Positions 44,679 through 56,479 of a DNA stretch of 64,000 bases are shown here, piece by piece. The translations under genes were made by a program, and so were the position numbers. The DNA is from Chamaecyparis obtusa. Taxonomy: Eukaryota; Streptophyta; Pinopsida; Cupressales; Cupressaceae. The notes under the pieces were generated by a model. It did no database searches. It saw only the letters and a list, made by a program, of their open reading frames with translations, and had not been told where the DNA came from. Within the stretch, counting starts at the first letter, position 1; each line of letters opens with the position of its first letter. The DNA lies in contig BSBK01000970.1 of assembly GCA_027943335.1 (NCBI GenBank), forward strand, positions 3,581,501-3,645,500. The letters run 5' to 3'.

Positions 44679-47600
44679 TTATCTACCACACCTCAAAGCT
44701 CTAATTTCGTCCGTTCCAATCTCCAAATCCAGCCAATCCAAATTAGGTTCTGGCTCCACAACAGCTTTAACTCTAAGGTCATTCCTGGAGGTCATTTTGA
44801 ACAGCTTCTCATTCTTCTCATCACAAATCACTCGTTTTAGGGATGGCAGTTTAGCTACTTTTTGAAGAGTTTCCTTCAATTCACAGTGTTCCCACCTGTT
44901 CACCTTCAAACGTATGCAAGATGAGATGTCAAGGAGTTTTAGTTTTTTAAGATTGCAGATGGAGGATGGCAGTGCTTTCAAGCCTGGTGATTCATACAAT
45001 CTTATCTCCTTAAGTAATTCAAGCCTACCCATCTCATCAGGTAACTTAGAAAGGCAATGGCAATGAGTAAGTGACAGCCTTTTTAGGGAAGCTGAAGAAC
45101 AGAGTCCTGCTGGCAATTCTTCAAGATCAATGCAGTAGCTCACATTAAATTCCAAAAGCCTGGGAAAGTTGAATGTTTTATCCCTACCAAGGCCCTCGCA
45201 TAGAGTTAGATATATTTTCTCCAAACTCTTCACAATCTTGTATTCCTCAGGAACTATCAGCCTTTCGAGATGCAGACTTCTAAGTTGAGGAAGTTCTTGA
45301 AAACTAGCCAGTCCACTGAGTTTGGTTCGTTTTGCTCCATCAGTATTATAGATTATCAGAACCTCAAGTTTTTTCATTGTGTGCAAAAACCTTGGAATGC
45401 AATATTCACTAGCAGTGAGATATAAAACCAAAGCTTTCACCTTAGGGAACTCCATTTTGGGCCATTGTCTGTCCTCCATTGCCCCTGAATATTCCCGACA
45501 CATATGGAAGTCAAAGTTATGCTACGATTAGTTTTTTTTAAATAAATCTTCAATATTTTGGTGTAGGAAGCAAAATTATGGGAAAACTTGAAGAACAATC
45601 TAAAAGATTAGCTGTAGTGGTTACCCGTGTGAATGGAAACAATGCGGGCTTCAGATGAAAGACCTTCCCACTCTGAGGGCAAGTGATTTTTCATTTGAGA
45701 CATAAATAGCCTCCTGCACTGTGTATTGTTGTCCGAGTTCGCCAAAAACAGGGCCAAATCTCTCATTACATCATGTTGGGAAAAGGAATATGCATCCATA
45801 CAGTCATCTATAATCTCCGCGTTCCTGACATGACATGATGAAATTAAGCTATTAGAAACTAGAAAATTAAATGGATCAAATTAATTTTATCTATCACAAC
45901 AGGTTTCAGTTACCATAAATGTTTAAAAATATAACAAATCAGGTGAAGTTAAGAAAGATTTTACTTGCTTTCCTCCAAATGAAGATCTGTTCAGACAGTT
46001 TGTGCAATTCAATAATACTGAACTCCCAAATCTTAAAGTAAATTTGTACCTATTACCTAAACCATTCAAGATGTTTCGAGCTCCTAAATGATGAATCCAA
46101 ACTACATCAAGCACAAGAGACATAATAAAGTTAGAAAACAGTTCTTCACATGATTAGCACCGCTCCTTACCCGGGATTCTTCTTCAATTCCAATAGATGG
46201 CGATCTGCAAACTTCCATAAAAGCAAATCGGCTTGGCTTGACTTCATTTTACGAACATAAACCCAAATGTCTAGCAATGCCTTTGCAGGAATGGATTTTC
46301 TTTGTGGGAATGCACCCAGGTCCAAGAAGCACTCTCTTTCAGTGTTGTCTAGCACATCGATGCTTGTTTTCAATTTATTAAGAAGGATCTCTTTATGATC
46401 ATTATTGAAAGGTTTTCCTGCTGAAAGCCTTTTCTCAGCTCGTTCCCAAACAGAGACGGACTCACCATACAGAGAACTACCAATTACTTTAAGAGCTAGT
46501 GGCAGACAATTACACTCTTGTTGCACCTGCATGTGAAAACAAGTACTCATGAAGAATTCAGACCTGTCAAAAAAGAATTGAAGAGAGCAAGCAAACAAAG
46601 AACAATTAAAGTATTTTGAGTAGTAGGCTACCGTTTCGACCAGTTTTCTATCACAACCAATTGGAATGGAAGGTTCCCCAAAGGCATAGTAGCAAAAAAG
46701 TGACAGAGCATGCTCCTGTTGTAACAATGGTAGCTCGTAAACTCGTGTCGTAGCTCCCTTTGGGATCACGTCCTTATCTCTGGTGGTTACCAGAGTCTTG
46801 CATTGCTTCTCTTCAAACAACAGTTTTTCCAGGGTGGGCTTCAACCATACGTCATCCAATACCACCAGAGTTGGTTGACTTCTTGATTTTATCTTCAATT
46901 GCAATTCTTTATGTGCATTCTGAACATTTGTAAAATCAGGTGCTGACCCACCGACAATCTTTTTCCACATGTTCTTCAGAATGGTTACGAGATCTGGGCT
47001 TTGTGAAACCTCAATATATATAACTCTATCCCTAAAGTACCCTGCAAATCACGGGAAAGCTTAGAAAGGTTCTTTCCTCTTTATGAATTACAAATACAGG
47101 GTAAAACTGAAGGGCTTAAGTTCAATTTTGTGACAACGTAAACCATCAATGGGGTTGCTGGGTCAACAGACAGTCACATTTTGTATCTGGTCAATTGATT
47201 TGGGGCGGGGAAGTTAAAGACAAGTTTATATTTTAAGAACCAACCCAATGCAAATGATCGATCTATTACAAGTCCAATGAAAATGAGATATTACCAAGAT
47301 TAAACATGACAATTTCACATTCTCCAAGTAAACATTCATTGTTACTTACACATCTAATAAAACATCCGATGGCTTGCTAAACCAGCACAAATTTAAGCTA
47401 ATACAGAATTCAGAAGTAAAGAAAGATTAAGTTTTGGCTACATCTATGCAACTCAAAATAGTGTTAAATGGAAACAGAGTGCACAAGCTGCTGTTACCTC
47501 TGATTTCATCGTCATTGCACACCGCCGTTGCAAGTGTGGATTTCCCCGCACCACCCATGGCTAACACCCCAACCACACTCACTCCGTCCTCCAACAAAAG

Positions 47601-48222
47601 CTTCTTCACATTCATTTTGTGTTCATCAAAACCCAAGAAGCTACTCGGCGTATGAGGTGGGTCACAAAGGCTCACATCCTGCCGCGATCTCTCAATTTGT
47701 TGTTCATCAAATTTTAGACATTATACTATTTACCCCTTGTTCCACAGCTTCCAACACAGTTTGCACTCCGGTATCCACCGCTTCACCCAGAGTTTTCATC
47801 CCAGATTTCATTCCTTCGTGCACAGCTTCCAGTTGGGCGGAGAGAGAAACCTGCGCAGTCGCCATGACGACCTGAAGTTCGTTTTGAATGAAATCGTTGA
47901 TACTCTTTTCCTTCTTCTTGGCGCGTTCGTTGATCATGAGTCGCCGGCCTACATTGCGACTCCATTTGAACTCGTCTACCAGTTGATTGCCCTCGGAAAG
48001 ATTGTCGCGGAATTCTTGGAACTTTTGCAGCAATACATTCGATGACGATTCCGAACTCGAACTGCATATATCTTTGATAATGGGCAACAAACTGTTCACA
48101 ATTTGTTCCAGTTTCTTAGAATCTGAACCGCTCAGACCATTATAAATCAACACACAGGCTTTGCAAATCCCCTTCAAGCCAAGCTCCAAGGCTAGTCCCG
48201 CAGCTGCCTCCACCACCGCCAT
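44679..48222 (-). CDS. RPW8-NB-ARC-LRR (RNL, helper-type) disease-resistance protein
   Basis: RNL proteins act as helper immune receptors in plants. Six exons fit GT-AG: 48222-47734, 47678-47498, 47041-46632, 46526-46171, 45824-45625 and 45484-44679. They total 2442 nt (813 residues). Residues 1-163 are RPW8-like (MAVVEAAAGLALELGLKGI). NB-ARC motifs are the P-loop GVLAMGGAGKSTLA, kinase-2 TLVVLDDVW, RNBS-B LVTTRDKDV, GLPL as CLPLALKVIGSSL, RNBS-D CFLDLGAFPQRK, and QHDVMRDLALFL, where the QHD form is usual for RNLs. The last exon encodes leucine-rich repeats (LKRLSLTHC, LKEIRLYES). The first intron would be only 55 nt; otherwise one extra base near 47715 breaks the frame. All other junctions are phase-consistent. 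Confidence 0.88.
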
Positions 48223-48254
48223 TATGAAAATGCTTTACCACCATTCGTAGGCGA

Positions 48255-48275
48255 TATGATATGATATATAGCAGA
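48255..48275 (-). promoter_or_regulatory. Possible TATA region of the NLR gene
   Basis: The minus strand reads CTATATATCATATC about 40-50 bases upstream of the NLR start codon. The position suits a TATA box with a short 5' leader, but AT-rich sequence gives such matches by chance. Confidence 0.3.
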
Positions 48276-48394
48276 TCGCAGTAGTGTAAGTGCAGGGAAA
48301 TTTCAACGATGACAAGGCAGAAACCCAGAAATTACAGAAAACTTGGCGCTTGTGATTGGAATGATTCGAAGTGTTTGAGAATGGAAATCAAAAG

Positions 48395-48595
48395 AATCTT
48401 AGACCGAGGAGATTGTAGAAGAAGAAACATACAAGTTGTGCACAAGCCACGCTTCCTTGGAACAAGTGAAAAGTTGGACGGAAAAGCGAGAAGAGTGGGC
48501 TCAGCTATACTTTCTCCGCGGCATCGTTTAAGTACGGAATCGCCAAGCAGAATTCCCGCGTAGAGGGGAAAACTTTGGAAAGAGTGTGTTTTTAT
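48395..48595. repeat. NLR-upstream block, copy 1
   Basis: A run containing CTTAGACCGAGGAG, CTTTCTCCGCGGCATCG, TTTAAGTACGGAA and AAAACTTTGGAAAGAGT matches 49105-49435 in the same order and orientation. It starts about 170 bases upstream of the NLR start codon. Confidence 0.85.
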
Positions 48596-48716
48596 TGGCA
48601 CACAAACAATATAATAGGGGAAGGGACCCAATTATGTTCATTGGATTTGGCTAAAATCTAGCGGGATTATGTCTAATTCCTTGGCATCATCTCAATCATG
48701 ATAGGGAAGGGACTCA

Positions 48717-48744
48717 AATGAATGAATGAATGAATGAATGAATG
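48717..48744 (+). repeat. (AATG)7 microsatellite
   Basis: Seven uninterrupted AATG units. Confidence 0.95.
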
Positions 48745-48806
48745 AAAGATTTTAATAACATCCACGAGGTTCAAGCAGTCTATGAGACCTGCCAGTCGAC
48801 AACAGC

Positions 48807-49154
48807 TTAATTTAGCTGTAATCCTTTGACTAATTTTTCTCTTCTTCGGTGCATTTTGATGATCAAGTTTGCTGTCTTACCCAACTGCTTTTCTTTGAAG
48901 AGTTGGCTCATGTTGCTGTTCTCTAACATCTTTGAGTACCCGAATCTGATGTCACTATAAATCAGACATTCCATGACAAAGTGATATTCCATTTCAATAA
49001 CTCCCGTATCACAAAATAGACAGGGCCTATTTTCCCATTGCTTTTGAATTACGCACAACTTTCTGCAAGTCGTTGGAAGTCTTTGAGAAAGGAAGTCACA
49101 TAATCTTAGACCGAGGAGAACAAATATAGAAGTTGCGCACAAGCTACGCTTCAT
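48807..49154 (-). pseudogene. Reverse-transcriptase-type zinc-finger remnant
   Basis: A 115-residue frame contains CLFCDTGVIEMEYHFVMEC followed by LIYSDIR. The CxxC, His, Cys spacing resembles the zinc-binding tail (zf-RVT-like) often found after plant non-LTR reverse transcriptases. No polymerase domain is nearby, so at most a fragment remains. It lies between the two copies of the NLR-upstream block and its N-terminal part overlaps the second. Confidence 0.4.
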
Positions 49155-49435
49155 TGGAACTAGTCAAAAGGTATTCAAGGACGGGTGCTCAGCTGCACTT
49201 TCTCCGCGGCATCGTTTAAGTACGGAAGCGCCACATATTAAATCATGATATATAGTACTTCTTTGCAAGATAATGAAAGTGGAGCCCCATTCTACAGTAA
49301 ACGACTTTTCCATTTATTTTTTTCTTCTTCCATCAGGTAGGTACATTATCATTTACGTTTCCTTGTGAATTTGTCCGACGACTTCAGACACAATTCCCGT
49401 GCAGAGGAGAAAACTTTGGAAAGAGTTCATTTTTA
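49105..49435. repeat. NLR-upstream block, copy 2 with about 165-bp insert
   Basis: It matches 48395-48595, but the match is broken between GCGCCACA (about 49218) and CACAATTCCCG (about 49388) by unrelated AT-rich sequence absent from copy 1. Confidence 0.8.
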
Positions 49436-50619
49436 TGGTACCGGCTATCCTCTCGATAGAACGTACTACAAATGAAAAAAAAAATAATTTCAGATCTGTG
49501 AAAATACAGAGTTTTTTTTCTGAAATTTATTGGTTGTTCTGGATTCAGAATATACAGATGAAGAAGAACAGATCTTGAAATTTTGGTAAAAATCTGTTGC
49601 ATTTTCCGATTTCCCAAAACTGTACGGTGGTGCATTCCTTTGAAAAGATAGCTGTGTCCCATTTTTATTCGCACCCAAACATTGACTGGATTTATGGCTC
49701 ACAGATGATACATTAGGGAAATAGTCATTTGGGTTGTCTATGCAAGGAGCAGAATGTACTCTGATTAGACTTTTTTTCATTTATTAAAAATAATAGAATT
49801 GTATTCTGATTTTTAATTTAATTAATAAAATATTTATATGGTATTGGACATTAAGGAGAAGAGCACGAGTAGCAAAGCACGCTCTAATGACCATGTACCA
49901 ATAAGTTTCAAATGTACTAATAGCTATTTATTTTTAATGTCTTTGGTTCATAATTGGTTCATTTGTGCACCGCTATTGAAACATTTGTGCACAACAATTG
50001 GGACATTTGTCCATAAGTATTGACAATTTTGAGTGCACTATTAGTAGGCATCCTTAAGTAGGTATGAGGTGACACATTGAAATGGTCACTTTTGTGACCC
50101 TTCAATGCTTAATGAATTCTACCTATAAGAAACTTCATTAACACTCACAAGCCAAAAAAATATTTTTTAAGTAGCTAAATTGCATACAAAGATTAAAAAA
50201 AACATCAAAATCTGAAGTAGAATTTAAGCTTTATAGATGGACCCTCTGAATCAAAATCTGATATAATAAAACTTTTACTTTACAAATTATAAATTAAGAT
50301 AAAAATATTCAATTAAATTGATTTATAGAATTTATATAAAATAAAAGTTTAGAATAAATGTTAATTGAGCCAGCTCAAAATTACAAATTTGATTCATCAT
50401 ATTCTTATTCATAAGGAGGTTTTTAGACAATCTATTCAATTGATCAAACATGTATATGGATATTCTTGAACTTGTGAATTGTGAATTTTAAGGGGAAAAC
50501 ATAAATGAATGAGTTTTAGAACTCAAATATAAAAACTCTAAATTATGAATGTATGAGGTGGTAATTTGGTGGATTATGATAAACATAATGAAAACTAGGG
50601 CCTAAGTAATGATATTAAA
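49436..50619. other. Spacer, no gene seen
   Basis: AT-rich sequence between the NLR-upstream duplication and Harbinger copy B. GCACAACAATTGGGACATTTGT-like short repeats occur near 49955-50010. No coding region is supported. Confidence 0.55.
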
Positions 50620-50830
50620 GGCTCGTTTGGTAGTGGGAATTAGAAAATGCTGCATTTGATCAAATGCTGGAAATGGTCAAATTATGGATTTGATAATCCA
50701 GTTTTTCATTTCCAGATTATAGTTTGGACCGTTTGGTTGACCTGGAATATGAGCGAGAAGATGTATTTCCTCAGTTTGGTTCCACTTTTTGAAACCAGAA
50801 TTGGAATTTGAGTATGATTTTTACTTTATT
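50620..50830 (+). repeat. Terminal and subterminal repeats, Harbinger B left end
   Basis: GGCTCGTTTGGTAGTGGGAA is followed by GTTTGG boxes near 50723, 50731 and 50776. The inward sequence resembles the right end of copy A. Confidence 0.6.
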
Positions 50831-51135
50831 TTTTGAATTGTTTTAATATAATAATTTATTGTTATTAATTTATTTTTTCATTTATTTTTTAATTTTATTT
50901 AATTTTATAGAAAAAATCATAAATATTTATTTTTTAATTTTTTTTAATTTTATATAGAAAATCATAAATATTTTTCAATTTTTTTTAATAAGGTTAATAT
51001 TTAATTTTGTTTAATTTTATATTCAAAATCATAACGAAGTCATAAACAACAAAAAAGTTCACGAGTTTATCAAAATATGTCCAACATATCTACTTGAAAT
51101 TATGAAAAACTTCATGTATCTACAATAGCCCTTTG

Positions 51136-51666
51136 TTAACCACATTTGCGCATATGGTCCCAACAAAGTAGTGCGCAAACTACACAAAGAAGGCATCGCA
51201 AAAACATGATTTCTGCTTTCGCCATTGAAGCAATCTTGGCGGCACTATCCGCCTCTCGAGCCTTGCACAAGTTGCAATCATTTCCTACATCAGGTACAAA
51301 TGTAGATGGGGTAGACATAAATGTGGTTTCATCAACCCATCGGAAGTATTGACATCCACTATTTCCTTGCAATACCAAATCTACATCAATTCTTCCTAAA
51401 ATGATTAGTTGTCACATTATTTATAAACATAAAATATAATTACATATCCAAACCTTTTTCGTATTTGGGCAACACCAAAATTGACATCCAGGATTACTTG
51501 TTGTGTGTGACGTCCTCACCATGCATGGCCCAACACTGCATTGACACATAGGCACATTCACCAAAGTCATCGACGCTATAACAACAAATATTGCATTGAC
51601 ATTATTTTGTTCATTCATACTAATTATAATTACAATAAAAAGAAACATACTAATGTAGACTTGCAC
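51136..51666 (-). pseudogene. GRF zinc-finger protein with C-terminal membrane helix, copy B
   Basis: Exon 1 (51666-51454) has VPMCQCSVGPCMVRTSHTT..CQFWCC..TKK. The donor GTTTGG is at 51453, matching the site used in copy A. Exon 2 (about 51366-51136) has SGCQYFRWVDET, NDCNLCKAREAD, and the hydrophobic MFLRCLLCVVCALLCW anchor. At the acceptor the sequence is TTGCAAGG; an AG one base to the right would shift the frame, so the acceptor seems to have decayed. Upstream of MTLVNVP the frame has a hydrophobic start of doubtful reality. It lies 516 bp from the TIR-like end of copy B. Confidence 0.7.
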
Positions 51667-52218
51667 ATTTTTTGGCTATGTCGAAGTCTTTGGTTTAAAT
51701 CACTAGACACTCAAAACAAAATGACAAACCAAAAACAATGATGCAATAAAAATCAATTACTGAGGAACCAAGGAACTAATTATAATTGCAACAAAAAGAA
51801 ACATACTAATGTTCAACGAGCCTACTACTTTTATTTTCATTTTTACAATTCCTCTCATAACTTCTTCTCTGCTTAAAACAATTGGGAGTTCCCCAAAAAA
51901 ATGAAATGGTGTAGGCCTATACCCTTTTCAGGTCTGGGAGGATAATGGTTTTTTGATCCATGGCTTCGATTTGTCTCAAATCAAGTACTGCCTGCATGAT
52001 CATTTGTAACTACTGTGCTTCTTGGTCGTGGTCACTTCCTGCGCAACTAATTTCTTATCTACTATCTTCGTTGCCCTACATGCTTTGTCCTTGTTATATG
52101 TTGACTGGACTTGAATTGAGGGACATCGAAGCCATTGATCGCTCACCACTATATTTCCAGGCCTGAAAAGGGCACAGTACAATACAATCATCTTACCTGG
52201 GTACTACAAATAGTTTGA
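51667..52218. other. Harbinger B interior, no gene seen
   Basis: Non-coding. A segment containing AATTATAATTGCAACAAAAAG appears twice (around 51622 and 51777). Confidence 0.5.
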
Positions 52219-53830
52219 AGTAGTGAAGAAGTAATGAGAGTTCATTCAAATACACTTCATAAAATTTTAGAAACTCCACATCATCAAATCTACTCTAACA
52301 ATCCATGGTTGATTAAAGAGACTTTCTATTTGAAACTGAAAGGATCTAATAAGACATCTACAATTGTACATAGAAGATGGGGAAGAACAAAATCCAACAA
52401 TGAAATGGTGGTGTGAAGACACACTGTGCAAAGTTCCCATAATAAATGTAATACACCAAGGAGTAACATCAGAAGTGTAGTCATCAGAAATATAGATTGT
52501 AAGTTGAAATCATGAACAACATATGAGCAGTGAAGAAGTAATGAGAGTTCATTCAAATACACTTCATAAAATTTTAGAAACTCCACATAATCTGATGCAG
52601 TCAAGTTGGGGAATCCAATTAAGGACTGACCGACCTTGCAACCAAATCAATATGCAACAGAAATACACAAGAAAATGATAGATCTGAATGAAACATAAAT
52701 CTTTATTCACCAAATCATTGATTACATGCAATGTGTCGGGTTGTAAGGCCTTCCCGGTTACGGCCAATTACAAAACAAATAATAGTTTATAAGATCTCGC
52801 AGGATCCAAGTCTTTTCCACAATATCAGCATTCAGCTAGCCCAGGTCTGCAACACACAGCACACTGGTAGGCACTCCAAGAAAGATCTAAACCTGTACTC
52901 AAACTTCCAAGCAATCTTTTTGCTACCTAAGCTCGCAAGCTACTAACTCTACTTTCACAGATCCACGCCTCTGCCTCCTAAACAACTACCCAAACATCTC
53001 CTTAAATACTAAACCCCAGCCACAAGTTGGCTTTACAAACAATTAAATCCCAAAAGCCAGTCGGCTTCCAAATATACAAATATTAAATGCCAAACATCAG
53101 TTGGCTTACAAATAACTTCACAAACATTTAATTCACCAAGTCAGCCTCCAGATCGCCATAGGATAATGCAACATGCCAGATCTAGATCCCCACGTGTCCA
53201 ACAGTCAATTCATAACTCGAGGAGCACGACCCAAATTAAATGCACCAGTCGGCCAAGCCGATTCATCCAAACAATGCAATTGGTAAGCAAGAACACCAAG
53301 CAACATAGGAAATAATCGAGCGCTAGTTAACCGACCATGCCAAGCATGACCGAGTAACACAGTTATTACCAAGCACCTAGTGAACCGATGCCTTTAGTTA
53401 CTGAGCATTCTTTCAGAGACCGAGCACCCCGGTAACCACAGAAACTAAGCAACCAGCCTCTCAAACCAAGCAAAACTCCATCAAACAAGGATCAAAACTA
53501 ACAATCTACCTTCAAAGACAAACATATTTTTGGTTGATACAGGATTGCCAAGAACCCTAGGATGCTCCTGCATCATAATTAAATCTACTCTAACAATCCA
53601 TGGTTGATTAAAGAGACTTTCTATTTGAAACTGAAAGGATGTAATAAGACATCTATACTCATACATAGAAGATGGGGAAGAACAAAATCTAGCAACGAAA
53701 TGGTGGTGTGAAGACACACCGTGCAAAGTTCCCATAATAAATGTAATACACCAAGGAGTAACATCAGAAATATGTGTAGTCATCAGAAATATAGATTGTA
53801 AGTTAAAATCATGAACAACATATGTGTACT
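52219..53830. repeat. About 305-bp tandem duplication, second unit split by solo LTR
   Basis: Unit 1 is 52219-52525 and unit 2 is 52526-52592 plus 53576-53830. Shared landmarks are GTAATGAGAGTTCATTC, CTACTCTAACAATCCATGG, and ATACACCAAGGAGTAACATC. Confidence 0.85.
52593..53575 (-). repeat. Solo LTR related to the chromovirus LTR
   Basis: The minus strand begins TGATGCAGGAGCATCCTAGG at 53575 and ends ACTGCATCA at 52593 (983 bp), with no internal region. Flanks TAATC (52588-52592) and TAATT (53576-53580) form a 5-base target duplication with one change. The first 20 bases match the chromovirus LTR at 26678, but most of the sequence differs, so it is a related family. The uninterrupted site is seen in the adjacent tandem unit (about 52280). 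Confidence 0.85.
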
Positions 53831-56479
53831 CTCAGAACTATCCATTTTGAATTCTTCATGATGACATGTATATAAGATGGCAACCAAAAAAGTAGGTGTT
53901 GGAGCAATGTACAAACCATGATAACAAACAAACATAGATCCTTATAACAAGTACAAACTTGATATTGACTATAAACAGGACTCAGGTAATCCTTTCTAAC
54001 AACTTGGGAAATCAGAAATTTCTTTAACTCTATCATATCATCAATGCACATTGCATAGAGAAATCAAAGCTTTGCTACCACTCACTTGAGAACTCCCGGC
54101 TCCTATGAATTAAATTATAAAAGTTACAGTTGAGAAGTTGCAAATAGATGGGGCATGTCAATCATAGAGTGAAGTTGAAAGGATTGATTTGTTGATGCAA
54201 ATGAGCATAAGAAGAAATCACTGCATTCTTATTATGTAGATTGGGCTGAACTACCTCCCATAGCCAAGTAGGCATATGTCCATCTCAGGCTAGGGAAATC
54301 AACCAATCTTTAAGGACCAAACAAAATGTACTATGAATACCCTATGGCAAGGAGGATTGTCCTAAATTCAAGTTTTGAATGAGGGAAAATGAAGACTGTT
54401 GCAATAGTTCTAAGGGTCAATTATGCAAAACATAGATCATTTTCCTATATGGTGTAACACATTTATTAGTGTGATTTCTTTTCCAACATAACACAATTAA
54501 AGAAGCCATAGAGGATGCAGGCATGTTAAAAATTCCATGTCTAGAATTACATACATCTAGGATAGCGAAGACGTAAGACTGAATTTTGGAGCTACATATA
54601 TACATCTTGAAGGCTTTGAACACAAATAGAAGAAGTGTTTACTTGTGTTTAACCCAAAAAAGAACAGAAATCACATAAACACTAGCCTATGAGTAAAACC
54701 AGTAGGGTATTGGCACAGTTCATCAATGTCTGTCTTGAAATGTTGTTTTTTAACTGCAAACTTAGTTGATTGATGCAATTACACTTGTAAAACAAGGATG
54801 ATAAGAAAGTGGGAACAATGTACAATGTTGTGAGTTTTCTGGACTCAACTGCAATGATGAATTATTCACACTAATTTAACTGAACAGCTAAGTCCAGAAA
54901 GCTCACAGTTCAAAACAAGGAAAATGACTAAAAATTTCAAAACTGAGGAGCCTAGCAGTTCTAGTATTGCTTTCAAGACTACAATAGTGACCTGTGAAAT
55001 TTAAGTAGCTAAAGTAACATATTTTTTGATCGTGTACTTGGTCAAATATGAACCCTGCCAATGGATATACTAACCTAAGACTAGGGTTTTCACTAAGTAG
55101 GACCGAAGTGATGGTGCCAATGATATGGTGCCTCTAATAACAAGTGTATGGATGCTGCTCGATAAATATCAAGAGCCAAGCTTTTAAAAAATTCCAATTT
55201 GCATGCTTTGGATTCGTGGGCTATGTTAGATTCAAATCAACTACCTTTTGAACACATCTAAATAGAAACATAACACCTCATTTGAACCAGTTGACCGTAT
55301 GCAAAGGCACAGAGCAAAATAAGTAGCAACACATCTTAGAAATTTTAAATGCAGGGTTGCAGTGCAGAAAGTACTAGGCATGGCTTCAAATTAGTGACAA
55401 AAATAATTAGTAATGATAATTGTTTCACCTTACAAAAAATTAATCTAGCAAGAAAGACAACTGCACAACATATTATGATGTCTTTAGTAGTTAGTCTAAT
55501 CAAGACACCAACAACACTGCGCTTTAAGACTAGCTCATCCAAATAGTCAGTTCAATATCAGTATGGAAACTATTTTGTCAGTGAAAATTGCTAATAAGAC
55601 AAATGTTAATAAAGATAAAACATAATTGTTCAAGATATTGCAACCCAGATAGCACCAACAGACATCGGTCAAGGACTGAACATAATTCACAGTATTGTCT
55701 TCTTGCTTTGTCTTATAACTTGCAGCCAAAATATTTAGTGTAGATTATAAAACAGACAAACAAAACTAGAAGTGAACAAATAGGATAACTTGTAAGCACA
55801 CCAGAAAGAATCATAGAAATAGGATAACTCAAGTAGCCATAGTAGAACTGAACAAAAGAATATTACAATCCTGTTCTGAAATTACAATAATTTACCCACA
55901 TGGGCTTCATACATAAACCAACAATCTAATATAAAAACACAAAATTTGGGTAGAACATCCATACATACGACTACTCTTGGAACAGTTTTGAAGAATTCAA
56001 AATGTACAGTTCTAATACTTTGCAATAGAACAACATAATTTATCCCTATAATAATTGATCTTCATCATGTGTTACTCCTTGGTGTATGCCATTTGTATTT
56101 GAGTGATTGTACAAGGCTAACCAAGTCAAGAAAAACACAAGCAGGAATAACAACTACATTTATTTTTAAATAAATCATGAATGCAATTCATAATGCATGA
56201 AATAACAGTAAAAACAATATCATCATGGCTGAAATAGCAGAAATATATACTAGAGCATATATATTAGAGAAGTTGATAAACAAAAATAATGTCATCACCA
56301 CATGATATCAACTATATTAACAAAACATATGATTTAAGTTTCAACAAAACATACGATTTGAGTTTCAACAAAACAAAACAATGTCACACCGATATCAACT
56401 GTATGATGTTGATAAGACAAGTATCTTGGCTAACCTTGCCAATGTTTAAGTAACAAGACTTAAAATGAAACAAAAGTAG
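53831..56479. other. Harbinger B interior between Myb-like and GRF genes
   Basis: This 2.6-kb tract has no supported gene; the frames present are short and featureless. It includes an inverted copy of the TACTCCTTGGTGTAT motif at about 56070. Confidence 0.5.

Noticed and set aside
48309..48563. Plus-strand frame upstream of the NLR gene
   Set aside because: Lies in the duplicated upstream block, is not preserved in the second copy and has no motif.
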